Source: Curvibacter microcysteis
GTDB lineage: Bacteria > Pseudomonadota > Gammaproteobacteria > Burkholderiales > Burkholderiaceae_C
NCBI RefSeq assembly: GCF_028649455.1
Contig: NZ_JAQSIO010000003.1
Location: 124,001-188,000 of the forward strand
Direction of reading: 5' to 3'
DNA length: 64,000 nucleotides
The translations under genes and the position numbers were made by a program. Shown here in pieces: positions 9,946 to 18,340 of the stretch. The first letter of the stretch is position 1; each line of letters opens with the position of its first letter. The notes below the pieces were generated by a model. That model did no database searches. It was not told the DNA's origin and saw nothing but the letters and a program-made list of their open reading frames with translations.

Positions 9946-9959
9946 ACTAACCAGTGAGT
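9946..9959. promoter_or_regulatory. TetR/AcrR-type operator palindrome
   Basis: ACTAACCAGTGAGT reads as the palindrome ACTnAC-nn-GTnAGT, with every non-n base paired on the opposite strand. This pattern is the usual shape of operators bound by TetR/AcrR-type repressors of RND pumps. It sits at the predicted transcription start of the efflux operon and just outside hpnC. No TetR-family gene lies in the window, so any regulator would act in trans. Confidence 0.5.
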
Positions 9960-10064
9960 CATTAATACAACTTGAAGGCCTCATTGACATCTTGTCTCTG
10001 TCGCGGCGGCGCTTCTCCGCCACTTCAAGTCCCCCCATCCGCACCTTGTACAGCAGGTTTTGTC

Positions 10065-11270
10065 ATGCCCGTCTTTGCGCTTTCTTCCCGTGCTCGAACC
10101 CTTTTGACCGGGGCCTTGAGCCTCTCGGCGGCCTTGTGGCTGGCGGGGTGCTCCAAGCCCGAACCGGCTGCTGAGCCGGTGCGCTCGGTCAAGGTGCTGA
10201 CGGTGAGCCCCAGCGCGCTGGGCTCGGTGTACGAATACTCCGGTGAGGTCAAGGCGCGCGTCGATTCTCGCCTGGGCTTTCGCGTGGCCGGCAAGATTAT
10301 CCGCCGCCAGGCCGAGCTGGGTCAGCGCGTGAAGGTGGGGCAGGTCCTCGCCCAGTTGGACCCACAGGACTACCAGTTGGGTGCTGACGCTGCCCGCGCT
10401 CAAGTGGCATCGGCCCAGACCAACCGCGATCTGGCCGCTGCCGATTACCGCCGTTACAAAGAGCTGTTCGACAAGAACTTCATTGGCGGCTCGGAGTTGC
10501 AGCGCCGGGAAACCACCCTCAAATCCGCCCAGGCTTCGCTGGAGCAGGCGCAGGCCCAACTCGCCAGTCAGGGCAACCAAATTGCCTACACCTCCTTGGT
10601 GGCGGATGTGGCGGGCGTGGTGACGGCCATCGAGGCCGAACCTGGCCAGGTGGTGCAGGCTGGCTCGCCGGTGGTGCGCATCGCCCAGGATGGACCGCGT
10701 GACGTGGTCTTTGCGGTGCCAGAGGACAAGGTCGCTGGGGTCAAGGTGGGCGCCAATGTGGTGGTCAAGGTGTGGTCTGAAAACCGCCAGATTGAAGGCC
10801 AGGTGCGCGAGGTGGCGGCCAGTGCCGACCCGGTGACGCGCACCTACTCGGTCAAGGTGGCGCTGCCGAGCCAGGGCGCCCCGGCGTTGGGCGCGACCGT
10901 CAATGTGCTGCCGCAAGGCCTGGCCCGCGCGGAAGTCGCTGTGATCAAGTTGCCCACCAGTGCCTTGCGCCAGGAAGGCCGCAAATCGGCGGTCTGGTTG
11001 CTGGACCCCAGCAGCATGACAGTGCGCCTGCAGCCGGTGGAAATTGCCACCGCAGACGGCAATGAAGCCGTCATCGCCGGGGGCCTCAAGCCCGGTGACC
11101 AGGTGGTGGTCGCGGGCGTGCACGTGCTGTCGCCAGGGCAAAAGGTCAGCCTTTACCAACCCAAAAAGGCCGTGGCCGGTGCTGCCATGAGTGAGTCCCC
11201 CACCGCGCCCACCGCTGCCGCCGCCGACGCACCTCCCGCCGCTGCCGCTGTGGCTGGCTCGGGCAAGTGA
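10065..11270 (+). CDS. RND efflux membrane-fusion lipoprotein
   Basis: Periplasmic adaptor subunit of a tripartite resistance-nodulation-division pump, 401 residues. The chosen ATG at 10065 gives a lipoprotein signal peptide with lipobox LAGC, so the protein is predicted to be anchored to the inner-membrane outer face. It then shows the family order: a first lipoyl half-motif (GFRVAGKIIRRQAELGQRVKVGQVLAQLDP), a coiled-coil hairpin rich in Ala/Gln, the second lipoyl half (VVTAIEAEPGQVVQAG), a beta-barrel and a membrane-proximal domain ending in LKPGDQVVVAGVHVLSPGQKV. An Ala/Pro-rich tail follows. It is followed immediately by the permease gene; no outer-membrane factor is encoded nearby. Confidence 0.9.
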   Translation: MPVFALSSRARTLLTGALSLSAALWLAGCSKPEPAAEPVRSVKVLTVSPSALGSVYEYSGEVKARVDSRLGFRVAGKIIRRQAELGQRVKVGQVLAQLDPQDYQLGADAARAQVASAQTNRDLAAADYRRYKELFDKNFIGGSELQRRETTLKSAQASLEQAQAQLASQGNQIAYTSLVADVAGVVTAIEAEPGQVVQAGSPVVRIAQDGPRDVVFAVPEDKVAGVKVGANVVVKVWSENRQIEGQVREVAASADPVTRTYSVKVALPSQGAPALGATVNVLPQGLARAEVAVIKLPTSALRQEGRKSAVWLLDPSSMTVRLQPVEIATADGNEAVIAGGLKPGDQVVVAGVHVLSPGQKVSLYQPKKAVAGAAMSESPTAPTAAAADAPPAAAAVAGSGK

Positions 11271-11278
11271 GGCCAGAC

Positions 11279-14200
11279 ATGACGCAAGTGCAACCCAAAG
11301 AAGGCTTCAACCTCTCCAAATGGGCGCTGGATCACCCGGCGCTGACCCGCTACCTGCTGGTCGTTTTGCTGTTGCTGGGCTTTGCCGCCTACTTCCAGCT
11401 GGGCCAGGATGAGGACCCGCCGTTCACCTTCCGGGCCATGGTGGTGCGCACCTACTGGCCAGGCGCGACTGCCCAGCAGGTGGCTGAGCAAATCACCGAC
11501 AAGTTGGAAAAGACCCTGCAAGAAGTGCCTTATGCGGACAAGATCCGCAGCTACTCCAAGCCGGGCGAGTCGCAGGTCATCTTCCAGATCAAAGACACCT
11601 CGCGGGCCAGCGAGGTGGCCAATGTCTGGTACCAAGTCCGCAAAAAGATTGGCGACATCCGCTACACCCTGCCCAGTGGCGTGCAGGGTCCGTTCTTCAA
11701 TGACGAGTTTGGCGACGTTTACGGCGTGATCTACGCGCTCGAATCGGACGGCTTCAGCTACGCTGAAATCAAGACCTTTGCCGATGACGTGCGCCAGTCG
11801 CTGCTGCGCGTGCCCGACGTGGCCAAGGTCGAATTGTTTGGCGTGCAGGACGAGAAGATCTTCATCGAGATCTCGCAAAAACGCCTGGCCCAATTGGGCC
11901 TGGACTTGAACGCGGTGCTGGCCCAGCTCAATGCGCAAAACGCAGTGGAGAGCGCGGGCGCCGTGCAAACCCCGCTGGACGTGGTACAGGTGCGGGTGCA
12001 GGGCCAGTTTGAGGCCGTCGAGCAACTGCGCGCCATGCCGATCCGCGGCAGCTCGGGCAACCAGTTCCGTCTGGGCGACATTGGCACCATCACGCGCGGC
12101 TATGTCGACCCGCCCAGCGTCAAGGTGCGCCACAACGGGCATGAAGTGATTGCGCTGGGGGTCTCCATGGCCAAGGGCGGCGACATCATCGCTCTGGGCA
12201 AGTCGCTCAAGACCGCCACGCAGCGCATCGAACAAAGCCTGCCTGCGGGCGTGAGCCTGGTGCAGGTGCAAGACCAGCCCAAGTCGGTGACCCGCTCGGT
12301 GGGTGAGTTTGTGCAGGTGTTGATCGAGGCCGTGGTGATCGTGTTGGCGGTCAGCTTCATCAGCCTGGGCTTGCACAAGCGCCCGGGGCAGAACCCGCTT
12401 TGGCGCCGTTACTACATCGACATCCGCCCCGGTCTGGTGGTGGGCATCACCATTCCCCTGGTGTTGGCCGTGACCTTTTTGGCCATGTGGTACTGGGGCA
12501 TTGGCCTGCACAAGATTTCGCTGGGCTCGCTGATCATTGCGCTGGGCTTGCTGGTGGACGACGCCATCATTGCGGTAGAGATGATGGTGACCAAGATGGA
12601 GGAGGGCTACGACAGGGTGCGTGCCGCCACCTTCGCTTACGAAATCACTGCCATGCCCATGTTGACCGGCACCTTGATCACCGCCGCGGGCTTTTTGCCC
12701 ATTGGCCTGGCCAAGTCGCAAACCGGTGAATACACCTTTGCCATCTTCGCGGTGACAGTGATCGCCCTGGTGCTGAGCTGGATCGTGTCGGTTTACTTTG
12801 TGCCTTACCTGGGGGTGCTGTTGCTCAAGCGTCCGCCGCATGTGACGGCGTCGCAGGAAGGCGGCGGTCACAGCGATGGGCCGCATGAGATATTCGACAC
12901 GCCCTTCTACAAGAGCTTCCGCCGCACCGTGACCTGGTGCGTGGCGCACCGCTGGATCACGATTGGTGCCACCGTGCTGATCTTTGTGCTGGGCATCGTG
13001 GGCATGGGCAAGGTGCAGCAGCAATTCTTCCCGGATTCCAGCCGCCCTGAAATCTTGGTCGACATTTGGTTCCCTGAAGGCACCTCCTTTGCCGCCAACG
13101 AGTCGGTGACGCGCCGCGTCGAAGCCCGCCTGCGCGAAGAGGTGGGCGTCCAGAGCGTCAGCACTTGGGTGGGCTCGGGCGTGCCGCGCTTTTACCTGCC
13201 GCTGGACCAGGTGTTCCCGCAGACCAACGTCTCGCAATTCATCATCCTGCCGCAGGACCTGAAGATCCGGGAGTCGCTGCGCATCAAGCTGCCGACCCTG
13301 CTGGCCGAGGAGTTTCCTGAGGTGCGTGGCCGCGTCAAGCTGCTGCCCAACGGCCCGCCCGTGCCTTACCCGGTGCAGTTCCGCGTGATGGGTGCCAACC
13401 CGGCCCTGGTTCGCGAGCGCGCCGACGAGGTCAAGGCGGTGCTGCGCGAAAACAAGAACATGCGCGGCGTGAACGACAACTGGAACGAGTCCGTGAAGGT
13501 CATCCGCCTGGAGGTGGACCAGGCCAAGGCGCGCGCGCTGGGGGTGACCAGCCAGGCCATCGCCCAAGCGGCGGCGGCCATCCTGACCGGTGCCTCCGTG
13601 GGTCAGTTCCGCGAGAACGACAAGCTGATCGACATCGTGCTGCGCCAACCTCTGGACGAGCGCAATGCCATCACCGACATTGCCAATGCCTACTTGCCCA
13701 CGGCCTCGGGTCGCTCCATTCCGTTGACCCAGATCGCCAAGCCGGTGTTCACCTGGGAGCCAGGCGTGATGTGGCGCGAGAACCGCGACTACGCCGTGAC
13801 CGTGCAGGGCGACATCGTGGAAGGCCTGCAAGGCGCCACGGTGACGGCCGAGTTGCTGCCTGAACTCAAGGCGCTGGAGGCGCGTTGGGCGGCGGCGGGG
13901 CAGGCCATCCGCATTGAGGTGGCCGGGGCGGTGGAGGAGAGCAGCAAGGGCTCGGCCTCGATCGCGGCCGGCTTGCCGGTGATGTTGTTCATCACTTTCA
14001 CCCTCTTGATGCTGCAATTGCAGAGCTTCAGCCGTGCCATGTTGGTGTTCCTCACGGGCCCGCTGGGCATTGCGGGTGTGGCTGGGGCGCTGATTCTGCT
14101 GAACCGTCCGTTTGGCTTTGTGGCCTTGCTCGGGGTGATTGCCTTGATGGGCATGATCCAGCGCAACTCGGTGATCTTGATCGACCAGATCGAGCAGGAC

Positions 14201-14449
14201 CGGGCGCGCGGCGTACCGGCCTGGGATGCCATTGTCGAGTCGGCCGTGCGGCGCTTGCGCCCCATTGTGCTGACGGCAGCGGCGGCGGTTTTGGCCATGA
14301 TCCCGCTGTCGCGCAGCGTGTTCTGGGGCCCGATGGCGGTGGCCATCATGGGTGGCTTGATCGTCGCCACGCTGCTGACCCTGCTGGCTTTGCCGGCCAT
14401 GTATGCGGCCTGGTTCCGCGTCAAGCGCCCCGCCATCGAGGTGGCTTGA
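11279..14449 (+). CDS. RND efflux permease
   Basis: Inner-membrane RND transporter of 1056 residues, the drug/proton antiporter partner of the preceding adaptor. A first transmembrane helix (LLVVLLLLGFAAYF) is followed by a large periplasmic loop, a central block of helices with the paired acidic residues LLVDDAIIAVEMM in TM4, a second large loop starting near residue 570, and a final helix block containing GFVALLGVIALMGMIQRNSVILID. The duplicated layout and length are those of the hydrophobe/amphiphile efflux group. ATG 11279 is eight bases after the adaptor stop; a GTG at 11267 overlapping that stop is an alternative. The substrate is not predictable. Confidence 0.92.
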   Translation: MTQVQPKEGFNLSKWALDHPALTRYLLVVLLLLGFAAYFQLGQDEDPPFTFRAMVVRTYWPGATAQQVAEQITDKLEKTLQEVPYADKIRSYSKPGESQVIFQIKDTSRASEVANVWYQVRKKIGDIRYTLPSGVQGPFFNDEFGDVYGVIYALESDGFSYAEIKTFADDVRQSLLRVPDVAKVELFGVQDEKIFIEISQKRLAQLGLDLNAVLAQLNAQNAVESAGAVQTPLDVVQVRVQGQFEAVEQLRAMPIRGSSGNQFRLGDIGTITRGYVDPPSVKVRHNGHEVIALGVSMAKGGDIIALGKSLKTATQRIEQSLPAGVSLVQVQDQPKSVTRSVGEFVQVLIEAVVIVLAVSFISLGLHKRPGQNPLWRRYYIDIRPGLVVGITIPLVLAVTFLAMWYWGIGLHKISLGSLIIALGLLVDDAIIAVEMMVTKMEEGYDRVRAATFAYEITAMPMLTGTLITAAGFLPIGLAKSQTGEYTFAIFAVTVIALVLSWIVSVYFVPYLGVLLLKRPPHVTASQEGGGHSDGPHEIFDTPFYKSFRRTVTWCVAHRWITIGATVLIFVLGIVGMGKVQQQFFPDSSRPEILVDIWFPEGTSFAANESVTRRVEARLREEVGVQSVSTWVGSGVPRFYLPLDQVFPQTNVSQFIILPQDLKIRESLRIKLPTLLAEEFPEVRGRVKLLPNGPPVPYPVQFRVMGANPALVRERADEVKAVLRENKNMRGVNDNWNESVKVIRLEVDQAKARALGVTSQAIAQAAAAILTGASVGQFRENDKLIDIVLRQPLDERNAITDIANAYLPTASGRSIPLTQIAKPVFTWEPGVMWRENRDYAVTVQGDIVEGLQGATVTAELLPELKALEARWAAAGQAIRIEVAGAVEESSKGSASIAAGLPVMLFITFTLLMLQLQSFSRAMLVFLTGPLGIAGVAGALILLNRPFGFVALLGVIALMGMIQRNSVILIDQIEQDRARGVPAWDAIVESAVRRLRPIVLTAAAAVLAMIPLSRSVFWGPMAVAIMGGLIVATLLTLLALPAMYAAWFRVKRPAIEVA

Positions 14450-14504
14450 GTCTGCGTTGGCACAGGCCTGGCTGGTGCTTGGCGGGCGCCTGACTGGGCC
14501 TGAG

Positions 14505-14542
14505 CCCTTGGAAAGTGCTTGTTTTTCGAGCCTTTCCAAGGG
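14505..14542 (+). terminator. long hairpin after the RND operon
   Basis: CCCTTGGAAAG (14505-14515) pairs perfectly with CTTTCCAAGGG (14532-14542). Inside it GCTTG and CGAGC pair around a TTTTT loop with one bulged base, extending the stem to about 16 pairs. It starts 56 bases after the permease stop. T content after it is modest (GGTTTGCC), so it may be a terminator or a 3' stabilising structure. Confidence 0.5.
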
Positions 14543-14665
14543 TTTGCCCACAGATTCGGCCAGGTGGATCGCCAAAACCGGCTTTCCAAGCCGCTAAAAT
14601 AGAAGGTTGACCGATTTCGTTGGGGTGGTCAGTGTGAGCTGATCACCTGTTTTGTTTTGCAGGGC

Positions 14666-14752
14666 GCGCGGGTGGCGAAATTGGTAGACGCACCAGGTTT
14701 AGGTCCTGACGCCAGCAATGGTGTGGGGGTTCGAGTCCCCCCCCGCGCACCA
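14666..14752 (+). tRNA. tRNA-Leu (anticodon UAG)
   Basis: Eighty-seven bases with acceptor stem GCGCGGG pairing CCCGCGC, D-arm GGCGAAATTGGTAGACGC, anticodon loop TTTAGGT (anticodon TAG, reading CUN leucine codons), a long class II variable arm, T-loop TTCGAGT and an encoded CCA. It lies 73 bases before tig. The gene order tRNA-Leu then tig is common in this order of bacteria. Confidence 0.95.
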
Positions 14753-14825
14753 CCAAAAAACTTATTCACGCCAGGCGACGACGTGCTTGATCACGCAGCC
14801 TGCCATGCCATATCAGGAGAATTTG

Positions 14826-16136
14826 ATGGCTGTTACCGTTGAGACCCTCGAGAAACTCGAACGCAAGATCACGCTGACCTTGCCCGTCACCGCGATCCAG
14901 GCTGAAGTGGACACGCGCCTCAAGCGCATGGCCCGCACCGTCAAGATGGACGGTTTCCGTCCTGGCAAGGTGCCGATGGCCGTGGTGGCCCAGCGCTATG
15001 GTTACTCCGTCCAGTACGAAGTGATGAACGACAAGGTGGGCGAGGCTTTTGCCCTGGCCGCCAACGAAGCCAAGCTGCGTGTTGCTGGCCAGCCCCGCAT
15101 CACCGAAAAAGAAGGCGCGCCCGAAGGCGAGCTGACCTTTGACGCCGTGTTTGAAGTGTTCCCCGAAGTCAAGATCGGCGACCTGAGCACCGCTGAAGTC
15201 GAAAAGCTGTCGGCCGAAGTGGACGACGCTGCCATCGACAAGACCCTGGAAATCCTGCGCAAGCAACGCCGTACCTTTGCCCAACGTGGTCAAGATCAAG
15301 CGGCTCAAGACAGCGACCGCGTGACGGTTGACTTCGAAGGCAAGATCGACGGCGAACCCTTCGCTGGCGGCAAGGCTGAAGACTTCCAGTTCCTGATCGC
15401 TGACGGTCAGATGTTGAAGGAATTCGAAGATGCCGTGCGCGGCATGAAGGCTGGCGAAAGCAAGACCTTCCCCTTGGCCTTCCCGGCCGACTACCACGGC
15501 AAGGACGTGGCCGGCAAGCAAGCCGACTTCCTGGTCACCGTGAAGAAGATCGAAGCCGCCAATTTGCCCGAAGTGAACGACGCTTTGGCCAAGTCCCTGG
15601 GCATCGCTGAAGGCACCGTGGAAGCCCTGCGCGCAGACATCAAGAAGAACCTGGAGCGCGAAGTCAAGTTCCGTCTGCTGGCCCGCAACAAGCAAGCCGT
15701 GATGGACGCCCTGGTTGGCAAGGCCGAACTCGACCTGCCCAATGCCAGCATCAACGCTGAAGTCGCTCGCATGGTGGAAGGCGCCCGCGCCGACCTGAAG
15801 CAACGCGGCATCAAGGACGCTGACAAGGCCCCGATCCCTGACGAAGTGTTCCGTCCTCAAGCCGAGCGCCGCGTGCGCCTGGGCCTGGTGGTGGCCGAGC
15901 TGGTTCGTGCCAACGAACTGCAAGCCAAGCCTGAGCAACTGAAGGCCCACGTCGAAGAGCTGGCTGCCAGCTACGAGAAGCCGGCTGAAGTCGTGCGTTG
16001 GTACTTCGGTGACAACAACCGCCTGGCTGAAGTCGAAGGCGTTGTGATCGAAAACAACGTGACCGAATTCGTGCTGGCCCGCGCCAAGGTCACTGAAAAG
16101 CAAGTTGCTTTTGACGAGCTGATGGGTCAAGCCTGA
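14826..16136 (+). CDS. tig: trigger factor
   Basis: Ribosome-associated chaperone and peptidyl-prolyl isomerase of 436 residues that meets nascent chains at the exit tunnel. The N-terminal ribosome-binding domain includes the signature region [17 protein letters not shown] near residues 44-60; the central FKBP-like domain runs from about residue 150 ([19 protein letters not shown]); the rest is the helical substrate-cradling C-domain. ATG 14826 has a good AGGAGA box seven bases upstream and starts [14 protein letters not shown] as in relatives. First gene of the tig-clpP-clpX-lon block. Confidence 0.97.
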   Translation: MAVTVETLEKLERKITLTLPVTAIQAEVDTRLKRMARTVKMDGFRPGKVPMAVVAQRYGYSVQYEVMNDKVGEAFALAANEAKLRVAGQPRITEKEGAPEGELTFDAVFEVFPEVKIGDLSTAEVEKLSAEVDDAAIDKTLEILRKQRRTFAQRGQDQAAQDSDRVTVDFEGKIDGEPFAGGKAEDFQFLIADGQMLKEFEDAVRGMKAGESKTFPLAFPADYHGKDVAGKQADFLVTVKKIEAANLPEVNDALAKSLGIAEGTVEALRADIKKNLEREVKFRLLARNKQAVMDALVGKAELDLPNASINAEVARMVEGARADLKQRGIKDADKAPIPDEVFRPQAERRVRLGLVVAELVRANELQAKPEQLKAHVEELAASYEKPAEVVRWYFGDNNRLAEVEGVVIENNVTEFVLARAKVTEKQVAFDELMGQA

Positions 16137-16154
16137 TTCTGATCTCTTCACCTT

Positions 16155-16206
16155 GAAGTGAACTGTCGGGGCTTGTGCTTTGCTGCACAAGCCCCACTTC
16201 ATTTTT
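16155..16206 (+). terminator. tig-clpP intergenic hairpin, terminator or attenuator
   Basis: GGGGCTTGTGC (16168-16178) pairs perfectly over 11 bp with GCACAAGCCCC (16185-16195) around a six-base loop, and an outer GAAGTG/CACTTC pair extends it. The downstream stretch CATTTTTGGG gives a short T run. It lies wholly between the tig stop and the clpP ribosome binding site and probably reduces read-through from tig into clpP. Confidence 0.6.
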
Positions 16207-16242
16207 GGGTACAGTATCGATTCCTCTTGGAGAGAAATAAGC

Positions 16243-16851
16243 ATGAGCGCACTGGACATTCAAGGCCTGGGCATGGTCCCCATGGTCATCGAGCAATCGG
16301 GTCGTGGCGAACGGTCCTACGACATTTACTCCCGCCTCCTCAAGGAGCGCGTGGTTTTTCTGGTGGGCCCGGTGAACGACCAGACCGCTAACCTGGTCGT
16401 GGCGCAGTTGCTCTTCCTGGAGAGCGAGAACCCGGACAAGGACATTTCCTTCTACATCAACTCGCCCGGCGGTTCGGTCAGCGCCGGCATGGCCATCTAC
16501 GACACGATGAATTTCATCAAACCGCAGGTGTCCACGCTGTGCATCGGCATGGCGGCCAGCATGGGCGCTTTCTTGTTGTCCGCCGGTGAAAAGGGCAAGC
16601 GTTACTCGCTGCCCAATTCCAAGGTCATGATCCACCAGCCCCTGGGCGGTGCCCAAGGCCAGGCGACCGAGATCGAGATCCACGCCCGTGAAATCTTGAA
16701 GACGCGCGAACAGCTCAACAAGATCTTGGCCGACCGCACCGGTCAGCCGCTTGAAAAGATCGAGCGCGACACCGAGCGCGACTACTACCTGTCGGCCGAT
16801 GAGGCCAAGGACTACGGTCTGATCGACCAAGTCATTGCCAAACGCCCCTGA
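16243..16851 (+). CDS. clpP: ATP-dependent Clp protease proteolytic subunit
   Basis: Serine protease subunit of 202 residues that forms the double-heptamer ClpP chamber and works with ClpX, encoded next. The catalytic triad is Ser106 in GMAASMGAF, His131 in MIHQPLGG and Asp180 in ERDTERDYY, each offset by five from the E. coli numbering. ATG 16243 follows a GGAGAG box and gives the short propeptide [18 protein letters not shown] clear intrinsic terminator separates it from clpX. Confidence 0.97.
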   Translation: MSALDIQGLGMVPMVIEQSGRGERSYDIYSRLLKERVVFLVGPVNDQTANLVVAQLLFLESENPDKDISFYINSPGGSVSAGMAIYDTMNFIKPQVSTLCIGMAASMGAFLLSAGEKGKRYSLPNSKVMIHQPLGGAQGQATEIEIHAREILKTREQLNKILADRTGQPLEKIERDTERDYYLSADEAKDYGLIDQVIAKRP

Positions 16852-16869
16852 GCGAAACCCGGCAGGTTG

Positions 16870-16906
16870 AACGGCGTTTCCCAGGATGGGAAAACGCCGT
16901 TTTTTA
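16870..16906 (+). terminator. intrinsic terminator after clpP
   Basis: ACGGCGTTTCCC (16871-16882) pairs with GGGAAAACGCCGT (16888-16900) with one bulged A, followed by a T run (16900-16905). It lies 19 bases after the clpP stop and ends about 43 bases before clpX, so clpX may have its own promoter or be reached by partial read-through. Confidence 0.8.
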
Positions 16907-16948
16907 TTTCGCTATCATCTAGAACTACGCGTTACAAGGCATTCCGAC

Positions 16949-18214
16949 ATGGCCGAGAAAAAAGGCTCCTCCAGCGAAAAAACCCTCTACTGCTCCTTCT
17001 GTGGCAAAAGCCAGCACGAAGTGAAGAAGCTGATCGCCGGACCATCGGTTTTCATCTGCGACGAATGCATTGACTTGTGCAATGAAATCATCCGCGATGA
17101 ACTGCCTGCGACTGAGGTGGGGCGTGAGGCGCGCGGCGACTTGCCGACGCCCGTCGAAATCAAGGCCAACCTCGACAACTACGTGATTGGCCAGGAAGTG
17201 GCCAAGCGAACTTTGGCCGTGGCGGTCTACAACCACTACAAGCGCCTGCGCCACAAGGAAAAGGGCGTCAAAGACGAGGTGGAGCTGTCCAAGAGCAACA
17301 TCTTGTTGATCGGCCCCACGGGCTCTGGCAAGACCTTGCTGGCCCAGACCCTGGCCCGCATGCTGGACGTGCCTTTTGTGATGGCCGATGCCACCACCCT
17401 GACCGAAGCCGGTTATGTGGGTGAGGACGTTGAGAACATCGTTCAAAAGCTGCTGCAAAGCTGCAATTACGAAGTCGAGCGCGCTCAGCGCGGCATCGTC
17501 TACATCGATGAAATCGACAAGATTTCACGCAAGTCGGACAACCCTTCGATCACCCGCGATGTGTCGGGCGAAGGTGTGCAGCAAGCCCTGTTGAAGCTGA
17601 TCGAAGGCACGATGGCCAGTGTGCCGCCCCAAGGCGGTCGCAAGCACCCGAACCAGGACTTCCTGCAGATCGATACCACCAACATCCTGTTCATCTGTGG
17701 TGGCGCGTTCGCGGGCATCGAAAAGGTGATCGAGAACCGCACCGAGGCTTCGGGCATCGGTTTCGGCGCTTCGGTGAAGAGCAAGAAGCAGCGCAGCCTG
17801 ACCGACATGTTCGGTGAGATCGAGCCTGAAGACTTGATCAAGTTCGGTCTGATCCCCGAATTGGTGGGCCGCATGCCGGTGGTCACGACCCTGGCTGAGC
17901 TGACCGAAGAGGCCCTGGTGCAAATCCTGACCGAGCCCAAGAATGCGCTGATCAAGCAGTACAGCAAGCTGCTGGCCATGGAGGGGGTTGATCTGGAGAT
18001 CCGTCCGGCCGCTCTGCAAGCCATTGCCAAGAAGGCTTTGGCGCGCAAGACCGGTGCCCGCGGCCTGCGTTCCATCCTGGAGCACGCGCTGCTGGACACG
18101 ATGTACGAGTTGCCCAACGTCTCGAACGTCGAAAAAGTGGTGGTGGACGAGTCCACCATCGAAGAGAACAAGCCGCCGCTGCTGGTCTACCACGAAGCAG
18201 CCAAGAAGGCTTGA
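16949..18214 (+). CDS. clpX: Clp protease ATP-binding subunit ClpX
   Basis: AAA+ unfoldase of 421 residues that recognises tagged substrates and feeds them into ClpP. The N-terminal zinc-binding domain is complete (CSFCGK then CDECIDLC). Walker A is GPTGSGKT, Walker [11 protein letters not shown], and the ClpP-docking IGF-type loop is present as [12 protein letters not shown] 16949 gives [18 protein letters not shown], the usual start. It sits 97 bases after clpP and 126 bases before lon. Confidence 0.97.
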   Translation: MAEKKGSSSEKTLYCSFCGKSQHEVKKLIAGPSVFICDECIDLCNEIIRDELPATEVGREARGDLPTPVEIKANLDNYVIGQEVAKRTLAVAVYNHYKRLRHKEKGVKDEVELSKSNILLIGPTGSGKTLLAQTLARMLDVPFVMADATTLTEAGYVGEDVENIVQKLLQSCNYEVERAQRGIVYIDEIDKISRKSDNPSITRDVSGEGVQQALLKLIEGTMASVPPQGGRKHPNQDFLQIDTTNILFICGGAFAGIEKVIENRTEASGIGFGASVKSKKQRSLTDMFGEIEPEDLIKFGLIPELVGRMPVVTTLAELTEEALVQILTEPKNALIKQYSKLLAMEGVDLEIRPAALQAIAKKALARKTGARGLRSILEHALLDTMYELPNVSNVEKVVVDESTIEENKPPLLVYHEAAKKA

Positions 18215-18288
18215 GCGCATTGCCTGGCCACCGCGCCGTGACGACCGGATTCAACCCATCCGCACCGAAGTCCTTGCACTTTGGGTGG

Positions 18289-18317
18289 GTTGAAATCCGC
18301 CGTTTGCGGACCATATT
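18289..18317 (+). promoter_or_regulatory. possible heat-shock (sigma-32-like) promoter of lon
   Basis: GTTGAAA (18289-18295) and CCATATT (18311-18317) are separated by 15 bases and resemble the sigma-32 pattern CTTGAAA then CCCCATnT. It lies 24 bases before the lon start codon, which would leave a very short leader. The match is partial and read by eye. Confidence 0.3.
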
Positions 18318-18340
18318 CACCAGGTAACCAAAGGATATTC

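Noticed and set aside
11153-14575. Very long open frame on the minus strand opposite the RND permease
   Set aside because: High-GC codon mirror of the permease: His/Gln/Arg-rich low-complexity protein, no family feature, no start signal.
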